Source: Ereboglobus sp. PH5-10
GTDB lineage: Bacteria; Verrucomicrobiota; Verrucomicrobiia; Opitutales; Opitutaceae
NCBI RefSeq assembly: GCF_029504735.1
Contig: NZ_JAQFIP010000013.1
Span: 1-64,000, forward strand
DNA length: 64,000 nucleotides
Direction: 5' to 3'
The notes under the pieces are model-generated. The model was not told where the DNA came from, did not search any database, and saw only the letters and a list, made by a program, of their open reading frames with translations. Position numbers and translations under genes: made by a program. How positions within the stretch are numbered: the stretch's first letter is position 1; every line of letters starts with the position of its first letter. Positions 8,973 to 18,500 of the stretch are shown here, one piece after another.

Positions 8973-9863
8973 ATGAATACATCCCTGCCTGCCTGTGCAA
9001 ACATCGGCGTCGATTGGTTCAGCCAACGCCGCGAACAACTCCGCAACCTCGGCGCGCATCTTCACGAGCACATCAAGGGACAATCGCATGTTATTGGACG
9101 TGTCGAATCCGTGTTGCGGAGGGGCGAACTCGGCCTTGCGCATCCGGGGCGTCCCAAAGGCTCGTTTTTGTTCGTCGGCCCGACCGGTGTTGGAAAAACA
9201 GAAATTACAAATGCCTTCACCGATTATCTTTTCAACGGGATGAAACCCGTTCGTTTCGATATGTCGGAGTATCAAAATCAATCGTCTGTTGAAAAACTCA
9301 TTGGTGAAAAAGTCGGTGATATTGGGTTGCTCGGCCGCTCGCTTGCAAAGGCGGATTGCGGCACGTTGCTTTTCGATGAAGTGGAAAAGGCGCATCCACT
9401 CGTGCTCGATCTTTTCCTGCAAATCCTCGATGATGCGAGCATCACACTCGCCACTGGAGAACGGAAAAACCTCTCGCGGTTCTATGTCGTTTTCACCTCA
9501 AACATAGGCGCGGGGGAAGCGATGCGAATGCAGTCCGCCCCCTTTGCGAGTATTGAGCGCACTGTGCTCGCGCGGGTGGGGCAACAGCTCCGGCCTGAAC
9601 TTGTGGGCCGTATGACTGAAAAAATTGTGTTCTCCCGTCTGAGTTACGATGTGCAACGCGAAATCTGCGAGGCCATGATCGCGGGAGAATGCGCCCGTTT
9701 GCATAAACTTGGGCACATTATCACGGTCACTCCGGCAGACTTGGAGACGATCTTGCGGGAAGGGTGCCACAAAACACTAGGCGCGCGTCCCATGCGCGGG
9801 GCCGTGGAGCGTTTTCTGCAAGATCGTGCGGCAAATGGATTGTTGGCCTCACCGTCCCGTTAG
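8973..9863 (+). CDS. Stand-alone ClpB/ClpA D2-like AAA+ ATPase in the transfer region
   Basis: A protein of 296 residues made of little more than one class-II Clp AAA+ module: Walker A 'GPTGVGKT' (69-76), 'FDMSEYQ', Walker B 'LLFDEVEK' (about 131), sensor-1 'VFTSNIG', arginine-finger region 'LRPELVGRM' and a small C-terminal subdomain with 'LGARPMRGAVE' (sensor 2). The N-domain, the first AAA ring and the coiled-coil M-domain of ClpB are absent. It sits 13 bp after the coupling-protein gene. Known: such Clp modules remodel proteins using ATP. Inferred: it may unfold the relaxase or other substrates, or replace the VirB11 ATPase that this T4SS seems to lack. Its 3' end overlaps the convergent araC-type gene by 4 bp. 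Confidence 0.85.
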   Translation: MNTSLPACANIGVDWFSQRREQLRNLGAHLHEHIKGQSHVIGRVESVLRRGELGLAHPGRPKGSFLFVGPTGVGKTEITNAFTDYLFNGMKPVRFDMSEYQNQSSVEKLIGEKVGDIGLLGRSLAKADCGTLLFDEVEKAHPLVLDLFLQILDDASITLATGERKNLSRFYVVFTSNIGAGEAMRMQSAPFASIERTVLARVGQQLRPELVGRMTEKIVFSRLSYDVQREICEAMIAGECARLHKLGHIITVTPADLETILREGCHKTLGARPMRGAVERFLQDRAANGLLASPSR

Positions 9864-10783
9864 CCCAATATCTGGCCATCATCTCCCTGCTTTGAGAGTT
9901 CAGCGCAGAATTTGCGAAAATTGCGCGACAAGTGACTTTGATCGCAAAAGCCGACTGCAAGCGCAATTTCAGACAATCGCATCTTTCCCTCGACTATGAG
10001 CGATTGAGCCAGTTGGAGTCGTTTCAAAAGAATGTATCGGTGGGGAGTGACACCCATTGTATTTTTGAAGAGACGCGTGAAATGATCCTTACTCATGTCG
10101 ATGATCTCCGCCAAATGAGGCACCAGCACGGTTTCACAAAGGTGGTCATGTATGTAACTGCGCACAATGCGCAACTGTTCTGAACTCAATCCTGTGCTTA
10201 CCAATAATGGCTGCTTATCAGTTTGCGTCTTTTTGAACAGTTGATTCGCTAATATGATGCAAATAGCCTCAATGAATATAGTTGGTTCGTCCGACAATTC
10301 GGATTTTATTATTTTTTGGAGAATATAGGCTAGATACCAAATAAGAAGGTCTCCTTTTTCTAGCTCATTACATTCCCTAATCTGTATCCCACGCCAAGTT
10401 GAATCATGGGTCATTTGGGTGAAAAGTTCATCATGCAACAGGAGGCAAATAAATGATGCCGCTTTTTCCCATTTTAATGAATGTCTGATCCCTGACTCAA
10501 CGAAAATAAGATGCTGCCCGATTACTTGGCAATGTTCCCTATAAGATGAAAACTCCCATGTGATTTCTGTTTTGATGTTATCTTCGAGCAAGAGAAAAAA
10601 TTTGTGATGTGCATTCTTTTGTTCTGGTAAAAAACAAGTTGGCTGCCGGTTACAGCATATTTCGATTTCCCTGAACCGGTGGTATGCGAGTGCGGATGAA
10701 AATCCACCGGGTTTACCATTAACACATGGTTTATGCACATGTGCGTCGATCTGTTTACCATGAGTTGTTTTTTGGGGAAACAT
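9860..10783 (-). CDS. AraC-family transcription regulator; candidate master regulator of transfer
   Basis: A protein of 307 residues. The N-terminal sensor-like half (about 1-190) resembles a cupin-type fold without a recognisable ligand site. The C-terminal 100 residues are a standard AraC/XylS DNA-binding domain: first helix-turn-helix around 'LAEIIDMSKDHFTRLFKNTM', the 'GVTPHRYILLKRLQLAQSLI' linker helix, and the second helix-turn-helix ending 'AVGFCDQSHLSRNFRKF', the family signature. A copy of the 42-bp element found before the transfer operons lies 62 bp upstream of its start, so autoregulation plus control of transfer is plausible. An alternative is a regulator of lpxI or metal genes upstream on the same strand. 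The gene is AT-rich relative to its neighbours. Confidence 0.88.
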   Translation of the reverse strand: MFPQKTTHGKQIDAHVHKPCVNGKPGGFSSALAYHRFREIEICCNRQPTCFLPEQKNAHHKFFLLLEDNIKTEITWEFSSYREHCQVIGQHLIFVESGIRHSLKWEKAASFICLLLHDELFTQMTHDSTWRGIQIRECNELEKGDLLIWYLAYILQKIIKSELSDEPTIFIEAICIILANQLFKKTQTDKQPLLVSTGLSSEQLRIVRSYIHDHLCETVLVPHLAEIIDMSKDHFTRLFKNTMGVTPHRYILLKRLQLAQSLIVEGKMRLSEIALAVGFCDQSHLSRNFRKFCAELSKQGDDGQILG

Positions 10784-10845
10784 ATCGGAATGCGGCTACC
10801 GCTCTGATATGAAGCGATGGTCACTTTGTATCTGAAAATCATTTT

Positions 10846-10887
10846 TGCGTATTGGACAAAAACGCGGTTTTTCAAAATAAAAGCGCG
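10846..10887 (-). promoter_or_regulatory. Shared 42-bp control element, copy upstream of the araC-type gene
   Basis: Matches the copy at 27245-27286 at 31 of 42 positions, with both ends (CGCG...TTTTATT and GTCCAATACGC) kept and the central GGAAAC lost. It ends 62 bp before the start codon at 10783 and points toward it. Confidence 0.65.
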
Positions 10888-10969
10888 ATATATTATATGC
10901 ATGTTCACAAGCGCTGCAAGGTGCCAACATGACTGCATTATGGTTTTGCTTAAATAGCTAATTTTCAGA

Positions 10970-11854
10970 CTAATCGGCCATTTGCGCAGTGCCATCTTCA
11001 ACGAAAACTACGCACAGATCGTTCTTGTCGGCAAAATCGGCGCACTCCTGAGCTTCGACCGTAACAGTTTTGCCTGCTTCCATTGCCAGAACGCAGGCAC
11101 CCGAGGCGACAAGATTCTTGAGCGTTTCCACTCCAAAATAGGGAACATCAAATCGCATGTCTTGATTTGGTTTTCCTATCTTTATAATGGTAAACCCACC
11201 AGATGGACAAAGGGAACCTGCTCTGCTAATGCAGCCGTCAGTGCCTTCCAGTGCTTCCACCGCAATGATGGATTGATTCTTAACCGCCACGCTTTGACCA
11301 ATGTCAAGACGTCCAATTTCGCGAGCGACTTTCCAGCCGTATTGAATATCTTTCCATTCGCTTGAGGATGGCCGTCTTTTTGTAAGGGTGGTTTGTTTCA
11401 TGATAAGCTCAGGGGCATAATCTGTTGCTGCTGTGATGTGGATTCCTTGTAATTCAAATGCCTCGACACATCGCATCAAAAGCGAGTCATTACCTTGCGA
11501 TTTTTGCTTGGAGAGAATGTGCTGGGAAAAAATCCGGGCGGTATAGAAATCAGGAAAATGTTTCCATAAAAAATCTGCGGAAAATAGTAGGCGTTTCTTA
11601 ACACCACCGGCCATTGTGACTGAGGTGATATTATGCTTTTTGAAAAAGCGGATGGCTTTGCCGAATTGTCCCAGCCCCATCGGTTGGTATTCGACACAAT
11701 ATTTCGCGATTTCAGGAAGTGCATGATCACGTATTGCCGCGCAATATATTTCGTAATTTTTATTTTTTAATAATTTCGCAAGTTCTACCGGATACAGGCC
11801 AATGCCTGCGATAATACCGATGCGTTGCGGAGTGTTATGTTGAGTCAGGGACAT
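10970..11854 (-). CDS. lpxI: LpxI-family UDP-2,3-diacylglucosamine pyrophosphatase
   Basis: Hydrolyses UDP-2,3-diacylglucosamine to lipid X and UMP in lipid A synthesis (the LpxI route used where LpxH is absent). At 294 residues it has the usual family length. Seen: N-terminal 'IGIIAGIGLYPVELAKLL', then the C-terminal DUF1009 signature 'AVEALEGTDGCISRAG', 'GGFTIIKIGKPNQDMRFDVP' and 'GACVLAMEAGKTV'. It lies alone between the araC-type gene and an outer membrane protein gene, without the fabZ or lpxA neighbours often seen on chromosomes, and is AT-rich. As cargo of a conjugative element it is odd: it could be a second copy that alters envelope synthesis after transfer. The family assignment is firm, the role on the element is inference. 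Confidence 0.88.
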   Translation of the reverse strand: MSLTQHNTPQRIGIIAGIGLYPVELAKLLKNKNYEIYCAAIRDHALPEIAKYCVEYQPMGLGQFGKAIRFFKKHNITSVTMAGGVKKRLLFSADFLWKHFPDFYTARIFSQHILSKQKSQGNDSLLMRCVEAFELQGIHITAATDYAPELIMKQTTLTKRRPSSSEWKDIQYGWKVAREIGRLDIGQSVAVKNQSIIAVEALEGTDGCISRAGSLCPSGGFTIIKIGKPNQDMRFDVPYFGVETLKNLVASGACVLAMEAGKTVTVEAQECADFADKNDLCVVFVEDGTAQMAD

Positions 11855-11952
11855 TTTCTTCGTATGAATCTCTCACAATGGCGGCACGTAATCATGATAT
11901 TTGACTGATGCCGCCACTAGAGAGAATCGCTTTTGTTCTATGTGCGAGCGGC

Positions 11953-12629
11953 CTAGAATTTCCAACCAACAGAGACGTTCAACGTGTGCGTGTCCATAGC
12001 GTCGAATTTAACCTTGCGATCAAAAAGGGTGTAATCGGTTTCACCAGTGCGCAGATACCGGTAGCCTGCGTCGAGATATAGATGCTTTGAAATGTGCCAC
12101 GTTACGCCGGTTCCGGCACCGTATGCAAAGGTGCTATCTGTGTCGTTGCTTTTCACATGGCGCGAACCGCTATTGTGCGGAGCACCGGCATCGACTTTCA
12201 TCATATATAGACCGGCCGCTGGACCGACCCGAACTTCCCAGCGTTTTTGCGTTCCGAGTGGAATGTAAAAACTGTATGAGGCGAGCAGCGGAACAGCAAA
12301 ATAATCAAGGTCGGTGTTATTGCTTCCGGGTGTATAATAATTGTGCCCGCCGCCGTCATTTGCCTTGAGCGCGCCTGCTTCGATTTGAATCTTGTTGCGT
12401 TCGTTTATTCTCCAGCCAAACGCGGCCATGGCTCCGACAAATGTCTGCGTGCCTTCGACACCGGGATGCCCCACATGACTGCAATGCCTCCTTCCAGACT
12501 CAAGTTCGCTCCAGCAGTCTTGGGTGTCGCATATGAATCGTCTGCTGATTCCGTCTGGGCGAAGATTGGAATGCCTGCGACGAGAATGCTAAAAAGCAGT
12601 GACCAAGTGTATTTTATATAGGGTTTCAT
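11953..12629 (-). pseudogene. Outer membrane beta-barrel protein gene with a frameshift
   Basis: The first part (from the ATG ending at 12629) encodes a signal peptide, 'MKPYIKYTWSLLFSILVAG...FAQ', and a barrel start 'GANLSLEGGIAVMWG'. The second part, in another frame (up to 12474), continues with 'HPGVEGTQTFVGAMAAFGW' and typical alternating strands ending in an aromatic C-terminus 'NVSVGWKF', as outer membrane barrels do. The frame change falls near 12460-12475 at a GTGGGGC run. If repaired the product would be about 225 residues, the size of an OmpW/OmpX-like barrel. It may be a sequencing error, a decayed gene or phase variation at a short G-run. It lies between lpxI and the metal-efflux genes. 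Confidence 0.75.
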
Positions 12630-12732
12630 GATTATATATGTATTTGTATTGTTGTTTTTATTTTTGCCGTTTGTTTGAGGCAAAAGTGATGCGGGCGCCG
12701 ATCAGTGCCGTTTTACTCGGAGGTGTCCGTAG

Positions 12733-14697
12733 TCATTTGGTGGACACCTTCAAAAGTCGCAGTGAATTCGCGACAACTAGGAGTGTTGCGCCTGTGTCAG
12801 CTAAGACAGCCAGCCAGAGATTGGCGTAGCCGAGCACTGTCAGAATGAGGAAAAGTGCCTTGAGACTGAGCGCGAAAGCGATATTGAAATAAACGATAGA
12901 AAGAGTTCGTCGTCCGATGCGGATTGTCTCGGCAATTTTACCAAGATCATCCTGCATGAGTGTGATATCGGAAGTTTCGATTGCAGCGTCGGTGCCTGCC
13001 GCACCCATCGCGATGCCAATGTTTGCAGTGGCCATTGCCGGAGCGTCGTTCACACCATCACCTACCATGCCGACACTTTCGTAAGCATCTCTCAGTATTT
13101 TGATGGCGCACACCTTGTCGTCGGGCAACAGGTCGCCACGTGCTTCGTCTATACCGGCTTCTTTTGCGACGTAATCTGCAGCGTGCTGATTATCGCCGCT
13201 GAGCATTACAATATGTTCGATGCCTGCTGCTCGGAGATTCGCCACGGCAGTTCGTGCGTTTGGACGCAGGCTATCGCCCACGGCGATTACGCCAAGAATC
13301 TTGCCAGCACATGTGTCATTCGGCCTGTGTCCGACAATAACAACAGATTGTCCCTTGGCCTCATAGTTTCTTAGCGTTACTTCAAGCGAGGATGTGCAAA
13401 GGCCAAGCTCGTGTGCGAAGCGATGATTACCAACAAAATAGGGATGCGTATCTATATATCCTTCCGCGCCTCGACCACTGTGTGACTGGTAATTTGCCGC
13501 ACGTGTGAAAGCAACAGCATGCTCCTTGGCATAGGTGACAATTGCCTTGGCAATCGGATGAGGAGAGTGGTCATCGATTCCAGCGGCGATGTAGAGCACT
13601 TCTGTCTCGGATTTTGCAGTGATACATTCAATCGAGAGCACGCGAGGTTTTCCTTCGGTGATTGTGCCGGTTTTATCGACTGCCAGCGCACGTAACTTGG
13701 CAATCGTTTCAAGATGTTCGCCACCTTTTACGAGCACACCACGTCGGGCGAGCGCGGTGAGTCCTGCGACGATTCCGACCGGTGTGGAAATCACCAATGC
13801 GCAGGGGCATGCGATGATGAGCAACACACAGGCACGATAGAGCCAAACACTCCAACCGCCGCCCATTAAGAGCGGTGGCATAAGAAAGATGAGCAACGCG
13901 GCAAGTGTGACCGCGGGCGTATAATACTTGGCAAAAGTATCCACGAACCGCTGCGTCGGTGCTTTTTGTTCCTGTGCTTCCGCAACAAGACGGATTATGC
14001 GCGCGAGCGTTGTATCTGCGGCAGGTTTGGTGACCTTGATTTCAAGCGAACCTTCTCCGTTGATTGTTCCGGCAAAGACAGGGTCGCCCAGCTTTTTATC
14101 CACGGGCACTGATTCGCCAGTAATAGGCGCTTGGTTGACAGCGGATTCCCCTGTGATAATTTCACCATCCAGCGGAATGCCCATTCCTGATTTGACCGCG
14201 ATTACTTCCCCTGCGGTGACTTGCTCCACCGGTATTTCGACAAATACTCCATCGCGGCGCGCAAGAGTGGTCTTGGGCGCGAGTTCAAGCAGTGCCTCGG
14301 TGGCTCGCTTCGCACGACGGTCAGCCCAACCTTCAAGCCATTCCGCGACGCCAAACAGGAATACTACTGCGGATGCTTCCAGCCACTCACCAATGATGCT
14401 CGCCCCGATTGCTGCGATGACGACGAGCAAGTTAATGTCGGGTCGCAATCGGCAAACTGCATTCCATGCTTTCGGAAGCAAGAACCAGCCACCCGCAAGT
14501 ATTGCAGTAAACGCAAAAATTTCCTTCGCGATTTCCGGCAATACATTTCCCCATAAGTTTGCAAGTGATATTGCAACCAAGACACCTGAAATTAAGAGAC
14601 TGGCTGTTTCAAGGCGGTTGGATTTTTCTTCATGGTTGAGGGTGCCTGCGTCGGTATGCTGCGAGGAACTATCGTGCGTGGAGTGTGATTGTGGCAT
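12733..14697 (-). CDS. Heavy-metal P1B-type ATPase (Zn2+/Cd2+/Co2+ exporter)
   Basis: Pumps divalent metal ions out of the cytoplasm using ATP. The protein has 654 residues. Seen: membrane helices at the N-terminus, 'TGES' actuator loop, the 'CPC' metal site in the sixth helix (near 296), phosphorylation motif 'DKTGT' (D near 341), 'SPHP' nucleotide motif and 'GDGVNDAPA'. No N-terminal HMA (CxxC) domain exists; instead there is a short His/Ser-rich tail ('QSHSTHDSSSQHTD'). The last helices ('LADTGATLLVVANSLRLL') are of the Zn/Cd/Pb (ZntA/CadA) type. It is the last gene of a run of metal-efflux genes all on the minus strand. Confidence 0.93.
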   Translation of the reverse strand: MPQSHSTHDSSSQHTDAGTLNHEEKSNRLETASLLISGVLVAISLANLWGNVLPEIAKEIFAFTAILAGGWFLLPKAWNAVCRLRPDINLLVVIAAIGASIIGEWLEASAVVFLFGVAEWLEGWADRRAKRATEALLELAPKTTLARRDGVFVEIPVEQVTAGEVIAVKSGMGIPLDGEIITGESAVNQAPITGESVPVDKKLGDPVFAGTINGEGSLEIKVTKPAADTTLARIIRLVAEAQEQKAPTQRFVDTFAKYYTPAVTLAALLIFLMPPLLMGGGWSVWLYRACVLLIIACPCALVISTPVGIVAGLTALARRGVLVKGGEHLETIAKLRALAVDKTGTITEGKPRVLSIECITAKSETEVLYIAAGIDDHSPHPIAKAIVTYAKEHAVAFTRAANYQSHSGRGAEGYIDTHPYFVGNHRFAHELGLCTSSLEVTLRNYEAKGQSVVIVGHRPNDTCAGKILGVIAVGDSLRPNARTAVANLRAAGIEHIVMLSGDNQHAADYVAKEAGIDEARGDLLPDDKVCAIKILRDAYESVGMVGDGVNDAPAMATANIGIAMGAAGTDAAIETSDITLMQDDLGKIAETIRIGRRTLSIVYFNIAFALSLKALFLILTVLGYANLWLAVLADTGATLLVVANSLRLLKVSTK

Positions 14698-14730
14698 GGC
14701 TGGTTAGTGCTTCGATTGTTTTTCGTTTCA

Positions 14731-15075
14731 TCACACTGCGATGGCACCAGTTTCACCGGTGCTTATCCGCAATGCTTTTTCAGCGGACAGAATATATACT
14801 TTTCCATCCCCCCGGTTTCCTGTTCGGGCTGCCACAGCAATCCCAAGCGCGATTGAATCTGCGTGCTTATCGGGAACCATAAGGTCGATGCGGACCTTTC
14901 GGAGTGTGCCTACAAGAGCTTCATCACGAGAGCTTGCGCTTTGGTCATGACCGCGCCCGCGTCCGAAGCCACGCACATCAGAAAAGGTCGCTCCGGTGAC
15001 GCCTGGCATCTCGTGCAGTGCCTGACGCACAGCGTCTTCCTTTGATGGGCGAATGAATGCAACTATGTTTTTCAT
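14731..15075 (-). CDS. PII-like protein of the metal-efflux-linked group (PII-NG type)
   Basis: At 114 residues it has the size of a GlnB/GlnK PII protein, with the fold's conserved segments: N-terminal 'MKNIVAFIRPSKEDAVRQAL', 'VTGATFSDVRGFGRGRGHDQ', 'KVRIDLMVPD' and 'GDGKVYILSAEKALRI'. The T-loop differs from GlnB and lacks the uridylylated tyrosine region. Known: a separate PII subgroup (PII-NG) is encoded next to CzcA/CusA and P1B ATPases. Here it stands exactly between the P1B ATPase gene (33 bp) and czc-type genes (11 bp), so a role in sensing metal or nucleotide state and controlling efflux is likely, though the ligand is unknown. Confidence 0.88.
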   Translation of the reverse strand: MKNIVAFIRPSKEDAVRQALHEMPGVTGATFSDVRGFGRGRGHDQSASSRDEALVGTLRKVRIDLMVPDKHADSIALGIAVAARTGNRGDGKVYILSAEKALRISTGETGAIAV

Positions 15076-15086
15076 AAACCCTCCTT

Positions 15087-15542
15087 TCAGTGTTTGTGCG
15101 CATCTTCACCTTCGCAAATGCACGCATATTCGGCACGTTTGCATTCCGCGCAGACTTCATCGTGAAAAACGATGCGATAGTTTTTGGGGCGTGCGCCATC
15201 GGAATCACGCACTTGTAGAACAATGGTATAACCATCGCCATCAGGGAGCGGTTTGCCCGAAACGAGAGCGCCATCCTTTTCGATGAAATCAAGTCTCGTC
15301 TTGCCCGATTTAGCCTCTGCGATGGCAGTCACTATTCGGTTTGCAATGGGTGTTGATTTTAATGCGTCGTCGTAAAAGGAGACGGTGACTATACGATCTT
15401 TCCCGACGAGGAACTCCACATGAGGGGACGTTTGGGTCACAATGCGTCCGCCTTTGGGACCGGCGATAGGCTTGGCAATAAGCGCAGTGATGGAAGCCAC
15501 TGCGCAGATGGCTGTGAGTATTATGATACGGGTTGTTTTCAT
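15087..15542 (-). CDS. Exported metal-binding-like protein of the efflux cassette
   Basis: A protein of 151 residues. An N-terminal signal peptide ('TTRIIILTAICAVASITALIAKP') is followed by a domain of about 95 residues with 'GPKGGRI' and predicted strands. The C-terminal tail carries 'CAECKRAEYACICEGEDAHKH', with four cysteines and two histidines, which looks made for binding a soft metal. It lies between the genes for CzcA and the PII-like protein with gaps of 33 and 11 bp, so it is surely co-transcribed. A periplasmic metal carrier that hands ions to the RND pump is a reasonable inference; no named family is recognised with confidence. Confidence 0.75.
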   Translation of the reverse strand: MKTTRIIILTAICAVASITALIAKPIAGPKGGRIVTQTSPHVEFLVGKDRIVTVSFYDDALKSTPIANRIVTAIAEAKSGKTRLDFIEKDGALVSGKPLPDGDGYTIVLQVRDSDGARPKNYRIVFHDEVCAECKRAEYACICEGEDAHKH

Positions 15543-15575
15543 ATTTTTTGTTTTGGTTGTTGGTTGTGATCGCTC

Positions 15576-18500
15576 TCAGGAATTTTTCTCTTTGGGTTTC
15601 GCATTATCCCGCTCGAGCCAGCAGTAAAGCGTGGGTAGCAAAACAAGCGTGAGGAATGTAGCCGTGATGATGCCTCCGATTACGACTGTCGCGATGGGAC
15701 GCTGCACTTCCGCTCCGGGGCCTGTGGCAAGCGCCATCGGGACAAAGCCGAGAGCTGCAACAAGCGCCGTCATAAGAACGGGGCGCAGGCGTGTGAGCGC
15801 GCCTTCAATTACGGCATCACGCACTTTTCGCCCCTCTTCACGCAGTTGATTTATAAAAGAAATCATCATCACGCCGTTGAGCACGGCGACGCCTGAGAGC
15901 GCGATAAATCCAACCGCAGCCGAAATGGAGAACGGCAGCCCTCGCATCCATAATGCGAATATGCCACCAGTGACAGCCAGAGGGATGCCAGTATATACTA
16001 TAAGCGCCTGTCTCACACTTCCGAACGCCAAAAAGATTAGCAGAAATATAAGCGCGAGTGCCGCCGGCACGACAATGGCAAGTCGTGCGCGCGCTTCTTG
16101 CAGATTTTTGAAGGCGCCTCCGTATTCGACAAAATAGCCTTCGGGTATTTTGACATTTTCGGTAATTTTTGCGCGCGCTTCCTCGACAAAACTTTGCACG
16201 TCGCGCCCACGCAAGTTCACCTGTATCGCCATGCGCCGCTGGAATGCCTCACGCGAGATTGTATTTACGCTTTCTGTGACGCTTACATCGGCGACTTGTC
16301 CGAGCGTGATGAGGTTTCCGTCCGCCGTTTTCACTGGAAGCGTTGCCACGTTTTCAAAATCGCGGCGCGCCCGTTCCGTAAGTCGTGTGACGATCGGATA
16401 TCGCCGATTACCATCAACGACAACTCCAGCTTCGGCACCAGCAAACGCTGTCTCTATAACTTTGTTCACTTCGCTGGCATGGACATTATAGCGCGACATC
16501 GCCGCGCGATTCATGACAGCTTGGAGCACTGGCGCTTTTCCTGCCGCGTCAAATTCTACATCGGCCGCACCGGGAATTTTTTCGACAATTTCACGAACCT
16601 CTCCCGCAACTTTTTCGAGCGTTTCATAATCATCGCCGAAAACCTTGATAGCAATGTCGGCCCGACTGCCGGAAAGCAGTTCGTTGAAACGCAATTCGAT
16701 GGGTTGTGAAAAGAGGTAGCTTTGTCCGGGGAAGTGGACGGATAGCTCCTTCGACATCATATCCGTCAGTTCATCCTTGGTGATGGTGCGTCCATTGACT
16801 TTCCGCCATTCCGCTGGCGGTTTGAGCATGATGTAGCTGTCGCCGACATTTACACCCATCGGGTCGGTGGCGACTTCAGATGTGCCTACACGCGCGAAAG
16901 TATGTGTAACCTCCGGAAATTTTTCTAGCATGAGCTTTTCCGCAGCGGTCTGCATGTCCAACGAGGCATTAAGGCCGATGCTGGTCGTCCGAATCATCTG
17001 CGCGGCTAAAGAACCTTCATCCAACTGAGGAATAAATTCAGCGCCGAGATGTGTGAACACCCATGCAGAAAACGCAAATACGGCAATGGCGACGGTGGCG
17101 ACAATCCACCGCAGGCGCAGGCTCAAATGAAGTATCGGGCGATAAACCCGTTTTGCAAAACGTATGGCAATGTTATCGCCTTCGCTTACTTTGGCGCTCA
17201 TGAAAAACGAGCAGAGAACCGGAACAAGCGTGAGCGCGAGTAAGAGTGCGCCGACGAGAGCAAACACCACAGTAAACGCCATCGGTGTGAACATTTTCCC
17301 CTCGGTGCCTGTGAGGGAAAAAATAGGCAGATAAACGATGGTAATGATGGCGACGCCAAAGACTGTCGGACGCCCCACTTGTTTGCATGCAGAGAGCACG
17401 GTTTGCAGGCGTTCCTTTGCGGTAAGCAATCGCCCACATTCATGCTGCTTGTGGGCGAGCATTCGCACGACGTTTTCCGCCATGACAACAGCTCCGTCTA
17501 CAATTAGCCCAAAATCTACGGCTCCGAGACTCATCAAATTTCCAGAGACGCCGTAACGAACCATTCCTGTCATCGCGAAGAGCATTGAGAGCGGAATTGC
17601 CGTAGCTACGATCAGCGCGGCGCGCCAGTTGCCCAAAAGGGCGATGAGAACGACGATCACCAAAATTGCACCTTCAAAAAGATTTTTTTCAACGGTGCGA
17701 ATGGTGGAGTTTACCAAATCCGTGCGATTATACACGGTGTCGATTTCCATTCCCGCAGGAAGTTTCGATTGTAGTTCCTCTATACGGTCATGCACGCGAC
17801 TTGATATTATGCGGCTGTTTTCGCCGATGAGCATAAGCGCCGAGCCGAGCACGGTTTCTTCACCATCACGCGTCGCCGAGCCGGTTCGCACGCCTGAGCC
17901 AATAGCGACCCCGGCAACATCTTTGATGCGCAGAATGCCAGTGCGCGCCCCTGAGAACTTTAATGGCAAATCGGCAATTTCTTCCGTTGTCTGCACGCGA
18001 CCCACAGAGCGCACCGTCACGGCTTCGCCGCCTTTCTCAACAACAGAGCCTCCGGCGTTTGAGACATTCTCTGCAATTATATCCGAGATTTCACCAATTG
18101 TAAGTCCTACACTCGTGAGTTTTCCGGCATCGGGCGTGATGACGATTTGCTTCTCATACCCGCCTGATGTATTCACCTCTGTAACTCCAGGCACAGTGCG
18201 CAGCGATGGTTTTACGATGTAATCCTGTGCGAGCTTCAGTTCACGCAGACGATCAATCGGGTCTGCGGGAACGTCTTTGAAGTCAGGCTTGTATCGAATA
18301 GTGTAGTGGTAAATTTCGCCAAGCCCTGTCGTAATAGGAGCGAGTCGAGGTATTACACCCGGTGGCAACTCCTCGAGGACGGCTTGCAATCGTTCACCGG
18401 CGAGTTGTCGCGCGCGGTAAATATCCGTGCCCTCCTGAAACACGAGCGTTACTTGCGAAAGTCCGAATTTGGAAATGGAGCGAACTTCGAGCATTTTTTC

